Source of the DNA: an uncultured Flavobacteriaceae bacterium
Lineage (GTDB): Bacteria > Bacteroidota > Bacteroidia > Flavobacteriales > Flavobacteriaceae
Direction: 5' to 3'
Length of the DNA: 64,000 bases
Assembly: GCA_937944485.1 (NCBI GenBank)
Contig: CALDYU010000021.1
Location: forward strand, 22,299-86,298
Part shown: piece after piece, positions 52,711 through 60,651 of the stretch
Numbering within the stretch: the first letter of the stretch is position 1
Layout of the letters: every line of letters starts with the position of its first letter
The notes under the pieces: generated by a model
Seen by the model: only the letters and a program-made list of their open reading frames with translations
The model's database searches: none
What the model was told of the DNA's origin: nothing
Translations under genes and position numbers: made by a program

Positions 52711-54912
52711 TTAACCAATAACTTGTCTTTCAGAAATAAATGGCTGACGATAATATCTAGTGCCAGTGGCTTTATATAAGGCATTTGCAAGTGCTCCACT
52801 AATTGGTGGTAAAGATGGTTCGCCCAAACCAGTTGGGTCGATGCCATTATCAACGAAAAAGGTTTCTATTTCTTTCGGAGCTTGTTTTTGTCTTATCAAT
52901 TGATAGGTGTCAAAATTTTGTTGTTCTGGTTTACCATTTTCAAAACTTAAAGCACTATAGGTGGCATGCCCAATACCATCAATAATTCCACCTTCGATTT
53001 GATTTCTCGCACTTAGGGGATTTATTACAATACCGCAATCAACAGCGCACCATACTTTGTTAATTTTCGGCATGTTGCCATCCATTTCAAGATCTATTAT
53101 TTCCGCAACATATGAGTTATGGCAATAATAAGCAGAAACACCTAGCGAACGATTGGTTTTATTTGAAGACCACCCCGATTTTTCTCGAGCCAATTGTAAA
53201 ACACCAGCAAATCGTTTCGGATCATAATCATTGGTTTTCGGATCACCAACAGGGTCATTAATAGCCCTATCGAACAATTCTAATCGAAAATCAATGGGAT
53301 CTTTACCTGCTAGTTCAGCTACTTCATCAATAAAAGATTGTTCTGCACCAGCAATAAAATTAGATCGCGGCGCCCTCCAGGCGCCAGTAGTGATATTTGA
53401 TTCTAATCGATGTTTTTCGGCTAAATAATTATCGACCGCCCCCGCTGGAAAGCGATTTTCAAATACCAGATCATCATTGGTGCCCGCACCTATAACATGC
53501 CAGGCAATAAGTTTACCTTCCGCATCTAAACCAGCTTTATATCGTACTTTATATGCTGGGCGATAGGTACCTTGGGTCATGTCATCTTCGCGAGAATACA
53601 CCAATTTAATTGGTGCTTGCATTTTTTTTGATATAACAGCCGCTTCAACACCAAAATGCCCATACAATCTTCTTCCGAAACCACCTCCCATTCGCGTCAT
53701 TTGAATATCAATATGTTCTATTGGCATGTCTAAAACCGACTCGATCGTTTTTTCTAAAAATTCTGGGGTTTGTATCGGACCTTTGAGGATGGCTTTCTCC
53801 GCTGTTATGTTAGCGAAAAAATTCATAGGTTCCATAGTATTATGAGCTAAGAAGGGAGCACTATAGGTTCGTTCTATGACCTTATTGGCATTGGCAAAAG
53901 CTTTGTTTACGTTGCCATCTTTGCGAGCGGCAACCTTTGAGGGGGTATTTAGCAATTTGGTTAATGCCTCTTCATGATCACTACTACTTTCTAAAGTGCT
54001 AACCTGTTCCCATTCCACCTTCAAAGCTTTTTTAGCTTGCATGCATTGCCATGTCGTTTCACCAACAATGGCAACTAATTCAGCGATGCCACCACCATCA
54101 GACCATTGTTTTTGAGCACCTTCAGGGTAAATATTAATCGGAAAAGCATCTCGAATGCCAGGCATCGAAAGAATTTCTTTGGTATTGGCAGCCTTGTATT
54201 TCATACCAAATGCTGGCGGATGAACAATCATCGCAGTAAGCATACCTTCTTCTTGAATATCCAGCCCGAAGAGGGGTTTGCCTTGAATAATATCTGGTCC
54301 GTCAACGTTCAAACGTGAGCTTCCAATAATATTAAAATCTTTTGGCTCTTTTAAAACCACTTCTTCTGGCACGGTCAATTTAGAAGCGGCACCTGCTACC
54401 TCACCATAACCCATTGATTTATCAGAAGCTTTATGATATAAAGTTCCTAAAGCTGTAGTGATTTCGTTGTGAGGCACTTGCCATACTTTGGCTGCTGCCA
54501 TAACAAGCATATGCCTAGCCGTAGCACCTGCCATACGAAGTGATTGCCACCCTTGACGTATCGATTGACTACCACCCGCTAATTGACGTGTAAAAATATC
54601 AGTATTTAAAGGAGCTTGTTCTACAAGCACCTCATTCCAGTCAATATCTAATTCTTCGGCAATGATCATGGGCATGGCCGTTTTTACATTTTGGCCAATT
54701 TCAGGATTAGGTGACATTATTGTAACTAGCCCATTGTCGCCAATTTTTAGAAAACCATTGATGTCGAACCAAGTATCAGGCATTTTTCTAATTTGTTCAG
54801 GAGTGGGTGAACAAGAAGCTAGCCAACTAAATCCAAGAAGCATTCCACCACCCGCTGCGGTTGATACTTTTAGAAACGAACGCCGATTATACTGTGTTTT
54901 TATTTTTGTCAT
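52711..54912 (-). CDS. Molybdopterin-binding subunit of an exported aldehyde/isoquinoline oxidoreductase-type enzyme
   Basis: A 733-residue large subunit of the xanthine dehydrogenase family, IorB-like. A Tat signal is evident (RRSFLKVSTAAGGGMLLGFSWLASC), and its Cys forms a possible lipobox, so the enzyme is probably periplasmic and membrane-tethered. Mo-cofactor motifs are MTRMGGGFGRRLYGHFGVEAAV, GAWRAPRSNFIAGAEQSFIDE and VDCGIVINPLSARNQIEGGIIDGIGHA. The near-C-terminal GLGEPSLPPISGALANALYKATG carries the expected catalytic-type Glu. It starts 11 bases after the iron-sulfur gene. No FAD subunit is present, so an outside electron acceptor is needed. The substrate is unknown. Confidence 0.92.
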   Translation of the reverse strand: MTKIKTQYNRRSFLKVSTAAGGGMLLGFSWLASCSPTPEQIRKMPDTWFDINGFLKIGDNGLVTIMSPNPEIGQNVKTAMPMIIAEELDIDWNEVLVEQAPLNTDIFTRQLAGGSQSIRQGWQSLRMAGATARHMLVMAAAKVWQVPHNEITTALGTLYHKASDKSMGYGEVAGAASKLTVPEEVVLKEPKDFNIIGSSRLNVDGPDIIQGKPLFGLDIQEEGMLTAMIVHPPAFGMKYKAANTKEILSMPGIRDAFPINIYPEGAQKQWSDGGGIAELVAIVGETTWQCMQAKKALKVEWEQVSTLESSSDHEEALTKLLNTPSKVAARKDGNVNKAFANANKVIERTYSAPFLAHNTMEPMNFFANITAEKAILKGPIQTPEFLEKTIESVLDMPIEHIDIQMTRMGGGFGRRLYGHFGVEAAVISKKMQAPIKLVYSREDDMTQGTYRPAYKVRYKAGLDAEGKLIAWHVIGAGTNDDLVFENRFPAGAVDNYLAEKHRLESNITTGAWRAPRSNFIAGAEQSFIDEVAELAGKDPIDFRLELFDRAINDPVGDPKTNDYDPKRFAGVLQLAREKSGWSSNKTNRSLGVSAYYCHNSYVAEIIDLEMDGNMPKINKVWCAVDCGIVINPLSARNQIEGGIIDGIGHATYSALSFENGKPEQQNFDTYQLIRQKQAPKEIETFFVDNGIDPTGLGEPSLPPISGALANALYKATGTRYYRQPFISERQVIG

Positions 54913-54923
54913 GACTTAAGGCT

Positions 54924-55388
54924 TTAGGCGATTTTTGAATTTGCGGCTGATTGAATAGCCTTTTTTATTCTCGTATAGGTTCCACAGCGACAAATATTTC
55001 CATGCATTGCTGCTTCTATTTCTCCTTCTGTGGGGTTAGGATTGCTCTTTAAAAATGCAGTAGCATTCATAATTTGTCCCGCTTGGCAATAGCCGCATTG
55101 ATAAACATCTTCTTCTATCCATGCTTTTTGAACAGGATGATCACCATGCTCTGATAGCCCTTCAATTGTAGTAATTTCTTTGTCGCCAACTGCTGAAATG
55201 GGTAATTGACATGAGCGCACCGCATTATCACCGAGATGGACAGTACATGCACCACATTGTGCTACGCCACAGCCATACTTCGTACCTACTAATTTCAGAT
55301 GATCTCGCAATACCCAAAGCATTGGGGTCGTAGGGTCAACTTCTATTTCGCGTTGTTTTCCGTTAATATTTACATTAAATTTTGCCAT
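54924..55388 (-). CDS. (2Fe-2S) subunit of the molybdenum hydroxylase
   Basis: A 154-residue small subunit carrying two [2Fe-2S] clusters. The plant-ferredoxin-type cluster is seen in GCGVAQCGACTVHLG plus SCQLPI. The second, C-terminal cluster is in CGYCQAGQIMNATAFL and NICRCGTYTRI. It lacks its own signal peptide, so it would be exported folded together with the Tat-signal large subunit, as in known IorAB-type enzymes. It is the upstream partner of the molybdenum subunit gene. Confidence 0.95.
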   Translation of the reverse strand: MAKFNVNINGKQREIEVDPTTPMLWVLRDHLKLVGTKYGCGVAQCGACTVHLGDNAVRSCQLPISAVGDKEITTIEGLSEHGDHPVQKAWIEEDVYQCGYCQAGQIMNATAFLKSNPNPTEGEIEAAMHGNICRCGTYTRIKKAIQSAANSKIA

Positions 55389-55535
55389 GATTGTTTTCTA
55401 AGTAAATGAATGCTATGAAGTTAGATAATTTATGAATACAAATTCGCTATCTGTAAATATTTTTTGACAAAAATAATCGGCTAAAAAAGGTGGATTTGAA
55501 ATAGCCAGACGCCCTCTAATTCAATTAATTGAACC

Positions 55536-56876
55536 TTACAATTTATTCTTATAGACCTTACCATCCTTCATGATCAATTTAAGGTACTTTTCAGGATGTG
55601 CTACAATCTCAATATTTTTAAGCGGATTACCATCATAAATCAATAAATCGGCATAGGCACCGACTTCAATAACACCGAGTTTACCTTTGGTATATGGATT
55701 AATTTTCCCCGAAAGGGAAAATAATCGCGCATTTTCAGAAGTTGCTTGTTTCAGTATTTCTAAAGGGGAATACCATTTTGTTCGCGACGTAAATTCAGTT
55801 AGGGCATAAGTTTCATATCCCAAGTCGCCATAAGCATCGGAACCAAATCCCACGTTAATCGCGTATTTTTTCGCAAGTTTGAAAACGGTGTCCGTACCTT
55901 CTAAAACAGGTTTTATTTTTTTGTTTAAAGCATCCGGAATTACATCACTGCCAGGAGCCCAGAAACTAGCTGGAGTATCCGTCCAGAAGGCTTGTGGTAC
56001 TAACCAAGCATCTTTTTCTTTAATTAATTTTATAGCTTCTTCATTGAGTAAATGTCCGTGGTCTAAGCATTTCACTCCAGCATTCAAAGACCGAATAGCT
56101 CCTTTAGGTTCGTAAATATGAACTGCAACATAAGTATCCCAATCGGCGGCTGCCTGAACAGCAGCTTCTAATTCTTCAGTAGTAAATTGTACCGAATGAA
56201 TGGGGTCAAAATCAGAAGAAATACCACCACCAGCCATCACTTTTAATTGTGTAGCTCCTTGTCTTAAGTTTTCCCGTGAAGCTTTTAATACTTCTGGCAC
56301 ACCATCAACAACAAAAGCCCAGCCCAATGCGGCATCTGAGGCAGTCATTTGGCCACCTGATAATGCAACACTCGGTTCGTTAGCACCTCTAAAGTCCCCA
56401 TGTCCTGAGGTTTGACTAATGTAAGCCCCTGAAGGATAAATACGGGGTCCAGGAATTAGGCCTTCATCTACCCCTCTTTTGATGCCAAAAACAGGACCTC
56501 CCAAATCGCGTACTGTGGTAAAACCTAGCATCAAAAAATTCTCCGCAGCTTTTGCTGTTCTAATAGAGGTGTACATCCAATGGGCTTCATTTCTGGTTTC
56601 GTTATCACTCATAGTGGCAGATAAATGTACATGGGCATCTGATAAACCGGGAATGAGTGTTTGACCTTTGCCATCGATTACAATTGTTTCCTCAGGTTCA
56701 GCAATGTTCTTTGAAATAGCCGCAATTAAATTATTCTTAATAAGAACAGATACATTTTTGTTTAGTTGATTGCTAGTACCATTCCAGACATTTACGTTTT
56801 TGATAAGAATGCTATTTTGAGAAAATCCGGCGAAGTTCAAAACTAAAAAAAGGAAAGTAAAAATTGCGATTCTCAT
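55536..56876 (-). CDS. Exported amidohydrolase (imidazolonepropionase-like)
   Basis: A 446-residue metal-dependent hydrolase with a cleavable signal (MRIAIFTFLFLVLNFAGFSQ). Metal motifs are LIPGLSDAHVHLSA (HxH), KVMAGGGISSDFDPIHSVQFT, YVAVHIYEP, CLDHGHLL and GFGSDAYGD. It ends with the usual KGKLGVIEVGAYADLLIYDGNPL. Relatives include prolidase/Xaa-Pro-type and imidazolonepropionase-like enzymes, so substrate is uncertain. It lies between the Rieske oxygenase and the molybdenum hydroxylase on the same strand and may share a pathway. Confidence 0.92.
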   Translation of the reverse strand: MRIAIFTFLFLVLNFAGFSQNSILIKNVNVWNGTSNQLNKNVSVLIKNNLIAAISKNIAEPEETIVIDGKGQTLIPGLSDAHVHLSATMSDNETRNEAHWMYTSIRTAKAAENFLMLGFTTVRDLGGPVFGIKRGVDEGLIPGPRIYPSGAYISQTSGHGDFRGANEPSVALSGGQMTASDAALGWAFVVDGVPEVLKASRENLRQGATQLKVMAGGGISSDFDPIHSVQFTTEELEAAVQAAADWDTYVAVHIYEPKGAIRSLNAGVKCLDHGHLLNEEAIKLIKEKDAWLVPQAFWTDTPASFWAPGSDVIPDALNKKIKPVLEGTDTVFKLAKKYAINVGFGSDAYGDLGYETYALTEFTSRTKWYSPLEILKQATSENARLFSLSGKINPYTKGKLGVIEVGAYADLLIYDGNPLKNIEIVAHPEKYLKLIMKDGKVYKNKL

Positions 56877-56930
56877 AAGGTGGTTGTGATTAGAATTTAG
56901 AAATTTAAGATTTGAAGATACTCAATTCCG

Positions 56931-57932
56931 TTAATAGCTTAATTTTTGCTTTTTCATCGCTCTCCGATAATTCATGGCCACCGCATCAAATTTCAAATGC
57001 AGTTCTTCGGTAAAATCAAAGGGGACTTGTTCTGGACGTTGTGACTCTACAATGCGTTTGTCTTGGTCAAAGATAACCTGTTCAAACTCTTGCAAAATGG
57101 TATCTGGCTCGTCATGATCATAATTACGACCGATGATACAGAAGCCACGGCATTTATTAGGTGAAATAGGTTGTGAAGTAAAAAAGTAGACCATGCCTTT
57201 TTCGCCTCCCCAGCCGAGGCGTAATACTATCGTATAGGGTAAATGCAATTCATAGGTGCTTCGTCGTTCTGGTTTGACTACATCGGCATTCGCAAAAATG
57301 GGAAAGTCATCACTATTTGTTGCCTCAGGTCGCACTATAGAATAATGCAAAACGGCATCTTTTACCGTTACTTTGCATTCAGGTACTTTGGGTCGTTCGG
57401 GGTCTCCCAATAATCCTGGGTGTACCCACGGAAAATGACCAAAATCGGTGAAATTTTCTACCTGACGCGAACTATCGCTTTTCCAGTTAAACGGACCCGT
57501 ATTGACCAATTTCCAATCCGAATTTTCAAATTCAGGAATATCTGGTAAGTCATAAACGGGTGTTGCCAATGCTACCCAAACCAGTCCGAATTTCTCCTGA
57601 CAATGATAGGCTGGAGTTTTGGCTTTTTCGGGTATTTGGGCATCTGGGTCTTGCGGAATTTTTACGCAAGCTCCTTTTTTATTGAATTCCCATGCATGAT
57701 AGGGGCAAACGAGACAATCATCTTTTATCCATCCTAAAGACAAAGCGGTACCTCTGTGAATACAAACATCTCGCATGGCATGCACAGTGCCATCGGAAGT
57801 TCGCCAAACAACTACGGGCTCATCCAATAGAAAAGTCCCAAAAGGTTTATCTGCCAAGATTTCGCTGCTATATCCAACAGGGTGCCAGCAGGCGAATAGT
57901 TTTTCTGGGAAAATATCATGATTGAAATCCAT
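56931..57932 (-). CDS. Rieske-type aromatic-ring-hydroxylating oxygenase, alpha subunit
   Basis: A 333-residue oxygenase started at the ATG at 57932 (MDFNHDIFPEKLFACWHPVGYS). The Rieske [2Fe-2S] ligands are C57-x-H59 (CIHRG) and C76-x2-H79 (CPYHAW). The mononuclear iron site follows in ENFTDFGHFPWVHPG (Asp-x2-His-x4-His). Length suggests the shorter KshA/vanillate demethylase-like type. No reductase gene is near, so electrons must come from elsewhere. It is the first gene of the minus-strand group, divergent from the Rrf2 regulator. Confidence 0.93.
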   Translation of the reverse strand: MDFNHDIFPEKLFACWHPVGYSSEILADKPFGTFLLDEPVVVWRTSDGTVHAMRDVCIHRGTALSLGWIKDDCLVCPYHAWEFNKKGACVKIPQDPDAQIPEKAKTPAYHCQEKFGLVWVALATPVYDLPDIPEFENSDWKLVNTGPFNWKSDSSRQVENFTDFGHFPWVHPGLLGDPERPKVPECKVTVKDAVLHYSIVRPEATNSDDFPIFANADVVKPERRSTYELHLPYTIVLRLGWGGEKGMVYFFTSQPISPNKCRGFCIIGRNYDHDEPDTILQEFEQVIFDQDKRIVESQRPEQVPFDFTEELHLKFDAVAMNYRRAMKKQKLSY

Positions 57933-58047
57933 CTGAATAAAAATAGGCAAGAATTATGGTTCTTGTAAATATATTAGATAGTTATTAAAATCAATGGGCG
58001 CATAGAGCGATTAATTCCCCTATGCCAAATTTACCTATCTTAGCCAT

Positions 58048-58458
58048 ATGCTCTCTAAAAAGACAAAATACGGACTAAAAGCCCTTGCTTTCTTGGCATC
58101 TCAAAAAGGAAAAGAACCAGTACAGATTGCTGAAATAGCTAAGCACGAAAACATCTCTCAGAAATTTTTAGAAAGCATATTACTATCCTTGAGAAAAACA
58201 GGTTTTTTGGGTTCAAAAAAGGGTAAAGGTGGAGGTTATTACCTTATCAAAGACCCCAAAGAAGTTTTGATGACCGATATCATGCGGGTACTAGAAGGCC
58301 CCATAGCCATGGTACCTTGTGTGAGTTTAAATTTTTATGAAAAGTGTGACGACTGCCCAAGTGAGCAAGAATGCTCTGTACATATGTTAATGCTTAAAGT
58401 ACGTGATAGTGCTTTGGAAATATATCGCAATAATACATTGGCAGACTTAATTGCATAA
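58048..58458 (+). CDS. Rrf2-family transcriptional regulator
   Basis: A 136-residue winged-helix regulator of the Rrf2 family (IscR, NsrR, CymR relatives). The pattern is SKKTKYGLKALAFLA, VQIAEIAKHENISQKFLESILLSLRKTGFLGSKKGKGGGYYL, then the C-terminal effector segment with C91, C100, C103 and C109 (VPCVSLNFYEKCDDCPSEQEC). Four cysteines could hold an Fe-S cluster or a thiol switch, but family members differ. Its position ahead of the sulfur operon and the operator-like repeats suggests control by cysteine or Fe-S supply (inferred). Confidence 0.9.
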   Translation: MLSKKTKYGLKALAFLASQKGKEPVQIAEIAKHENISQKFLESILLSLRKTGFLGSKKGKGGGYYLIKDPKEVLMTDIMRVLEGPIAMVPCVSLNFYEKCDDCPSEQECSVHMLMLKVRDSALEIYRNNTLADLIA

Positions 58459-58568
58459 TAGTATTCTTATCAATCCGCATACGTATCACCCTAATTTTCT
58501 TTCAACAATTTTTAGTATAAACGCACTAATTATCAAAAAAAGCGCTCAGATATTAATAATCTACTAAT

Positions 58569-58662
58569 TCTATAGGATAATTAGAATTTTTATAAATTAT
58601 TCTACCTCAGGTATCGAAAATTAATTCTATTTTTGAATATCCTATTAAATCTATAGGATAAT
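58569..58662 (+). promoter_or_regulatory. Operator-like repeats before the sulfate-assimilation operon
   Basis: The 13-base sequence TCTATAGGATAAT occurs exactly twice, at 58569-58581 and 58650-58662. The second overlaps the inverted repeat ATCCTAT/ATAGGAT (58639-58645, 58653-58659). A -7 element TATTTTTG lies at 58628-58635, so the downstream copy covers the expected transcription start. This is the layout of a repressor operator; the neighbouring Rrf2 protein is the obvious candidate. Confidence 0.6.
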
Positions 58663-58673
58663 AATTTTATAAA

Positions 58674-58937
58674 ATGATTACGGATCAATTTATTATCGAT
58701 AAAAAGACTTCGAAAACAACATTTGACGATGATAAGAAGTCTGAAAAGCCTATTCGAAGTATAGCAAAAGCGCTAAGTTGGAGGATTATTGGAACCTTAG
58801 ATACCTTGCTCATATCGTATCTTCTTACGGGTAAAGTCGCCTTAGCCGCTTCAATTGCTTCGATAGATTTTTTAACAAAAATGGTCTTGTATTTTTTTCA
58901 CGAGCGTCTTTGGAACCTTGTTAAATGGGGTAAATAA
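58674..58937 (+). CDS. DUF2061 family membrane protein
   Basis: An 87-residue protein with two hydrophobic segments. The family signature is RSIAKALSWRIIGTLDTLLISYLLTGKVALAASIASIDFLTKMVLYFFHERLWNLVKWG. A charged N-terminal tail of about 30 residues precedes it. DUF2061 genes are often next to sulfate-assimilation genes (cysH/cysD); this one is the first gene of that operon here, 11 bases before cysH. A role in sulfate or sulfite handling is suggested by context only. Confidence 0.93.
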   Translation: MITDQFIIDKKTSKTTFDDDKKSEKPIRSIAKALSWRIIGTLDTLLISYLLTGKVALAASIASIDFLTKMVLYFFHERLWNLVKWGK

Positions 58938-58948
58938 AAAAAAGAAGT

Positions 58949-59572
58949 ATGGCCTTTACGGAAGAACAAATAGCACAATTAAATTATCAGTTTAAAGGAA
59001 TTCCGCCAACAGAAATTATTTCTTGGGCGGTAAAGAATTCTAAAAAAGCTGTTGTGACTACGAATTTTAGACCTTACGAAGTGGCTATCTTACATGCTAT
59101 TGCTGAGGTAAGTAATGATATACCCGTAATATGGTGCGATACCGGCTATAATACAGTAAATACCTATAAACATGCTGAAGAGCTTATCAAAACATTAGGT
59201 TTAAACATTGACTTGTACGTTCCTAAACAAACCACTGCCCATAGAGATGCGGTACTGGGAATTCCCCAAATTGATGACCCAAAACATGCCGTGTTTACGG
59301 AACAGGTAAAATTAGAACCTTTCAGAAGGGCAATGAAAGCGCATCAACCTGATGTGTGGTTTACAAATTTGCGAAAGGGACAAACAGCACTTCGTGATTC
59401 ATTAGACATATTGAGTTTAAGCAAAGACGGGGTTTTAAAAGTAAGTCCGTTTTACCATTGGAATGATGCACAACTTGATGCGTATTTAAAACAAAAAGGG
59501 CTACCCAATGAGCATAATTATTTTGACCCCACAAAGGTTTTGGAAAATCGAGAATGTGGTTTACACACTTAA
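58949..59572 (+). CDS. cysH: PAPS/APS reductase family protein
   Basis: A 207-residue CysH that reduces activated sulfate to sulfite with thioredoxin. Motifs are VVTTNFRPYEVAILHAI, VIWCDTGYNTVNTYKHAEEL, DVWFTNLRKGQTALRDSLDIL, VSPFYHWNDAQLDAYL and the redox Cys near the end, RECGLHT (C203). The CC and C-x2-C pairs that hold the [4Fe-4S] cluster of APS reductases are absent, which by family rules points to PAPS. However, neither a cysC gene nor a CysC domain on CysN is present in the window. Confidence 0.93.
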   Translation: MAFTEEQIAQLNYQFKGIPPTEIISWAVKNSKKAVVTTNFRPYEVAILHAIAEVSNDIPVIWCDTGYNTVNTYKHAEELIKTLGLNIDLYVPKQTTAHRDAVLGIPQIDDPKHAVFTEQVKLEPFRRAMKAHQPDVWFTNLRKGQTALRDSLDILSLSKDGVLKVSPFYHWNDAQLDAYLKQKGLPNEHNYFDPTKVLENRECGLHT

Positions 59573-59598
59573 AAAAACACAAACACAAACACAAAAAT

Positions 59599-59655
59599 CA
59601 AATACAAACTCAAAAGATTGATAATCAAGATAATTGTATTTGAGTTTGATATTTG
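59599..59655 (+). other. Long hairpin between cysH and cysD
   Basis: CAAATACAAACTCAAA (59599-59614) pairs with TTTGAGTTTGATATTTG (59639-59655) with a single bulged base, about 16 bp, and a 24-base loop. No T run follows, so it is more likely an mRNA processing or stability element than a terminator. Confidence 0.6.
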
Positions 59656-59670
59656 AATTTGAATTTTATT

Positions 59671-60570
59671 ATGAAGGATACATCACATATAAATCCACTT
59701 GAAAATGAAGCCATCTATATCTTTAGAGAAGTGGCCGCACAGTTTGAAAAACCGGTACTTTTATTTTCTGGAGGAAAAGATTCTATAACCTTGGTCCGAT
59801 TGGCACAAAAGGCCTTTTGGCCAGCAAAAATTCCCTTTCCTTTAATGCATATCGATACAGGACACAACTTTCCTGAAACGATTGAGTTTCGAGATAGATT
59901 GGTTGAAGAATTGGGCTTAGAACTTATTGTACGCAAGGTTCAAGATTCTATTGACGCTGGCAAAGTGAAAGAAGAATCTGGTAAATACTCGAGCCGTAAC
60001 TCGCTACAGACAACAACTTTATTAGATGCGATTGAGGAATTCAAATTTGATGCTTGCATTGGTGGTGCCCGAAGAGATGAAGAAAAGGCAAGAGCTAAAG
60101 AACGAATCTTTTCTGTTCGTGATGATTTTGGTCAATGGGATGAAAGAAACCAACGACCCGAACTTTTTGATATGCTTAATGGCCAAATAGAATTAGGACA
60201 AAATGTGCGTGTTTTTCCAATTTCTAATTGGACAGAATTAGATGTTTGGTCTTACATAGAAAAAGAAGGAATTGAAATTCCATCCATATACTTCGCACAC
60301 AAACGCAAAGTTTTTCTAAGAGACGGATTGATTTGGTCGCATTCTGATTATGTATTCCAAGAAGAAGATGAAGAAGTATTAGAGAAAATGGTGCGATTTA
60401 GAACCGTGGGTGATATGAGCTGTACGGCAGCCGTATTTTCCGATGCAGTAGATATCAAATCCGTTGTGCAAGAAATCAGAGATTCAACGATTTCAGAACG
60501 AGGTGCTCGAATTGATGATAAACGCTCAGAAGCAGCGATGGAAAAAAGAAAACAACAGGGATATTTTTAA
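59671..60570 (+). CDS. cysD: Sulfate adenylyltransferase subunit 2
   Basis: The catalytic ATP-pyrophosphatase-fold subunit of ATP sulfurylase, making APS with CysN. The 299-residue protein starts at the ATG at 59671 (MKDTSHINPLENEAIYIFREVAAQFEKP); a TTG 18 bases upstream is a less likely alternative. Motifs are LLFSGGKDSI (PP-loop), MHIDTGHNFPETIEFRD, CIGGARRDEEKARAKER, FPISNWTELDVWSYI and TVGDMSCTAAV. Length and order are standard. Confidence 0.96.
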   Translation: MKDTSHINPLENEAIYIFREVAAQFEKPVLLFSGGKDSITLVRLAQKAFWPAKIPFPLMHIDTGHNFPETIEFRDRLVEELGLELIVRKVQDSIDAGKVKEESGKYSSRNSLQTTTLLDAIEEFKFDACIGGARRDEEKARAKERIFSVRDDFGQWDERNQRPELFDMLNGQIELGQNVRVFPISNWTELDVWSYIEKEGIEIPSIYFAHKRKVFLRDGLIWSHSDYVFQEEDEEVLEKMVRFRTVGDMSCTAAVFSDAVDIKSVVQEIRDSTISERGARIDDKRSEAAMEKRKQQGYF

Positions 60571-60588
60571 TATGGTAAACAGTTGTTG

Positions 60589-60647
60589 GTTGTTCGTTGA
60601 TAGTGAAAACGAATAAAACCAGCGACCGTCAACCAGCAACGAACAAC
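60589..60647 (+). other. Hairpin just before the cysN start
   Basis: GTTGTTCGTTG (60589-60599) and CAACGAACAAC (60637-60647) form a perfect 11-bp stem, whose 3' arm ends 4 bases before the cysN start codon. It could affect cysN translation or be a repeat of the CAACGAACAAC type. Confidence 0.6.
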
Positions 60648-60651
60648 GAAA

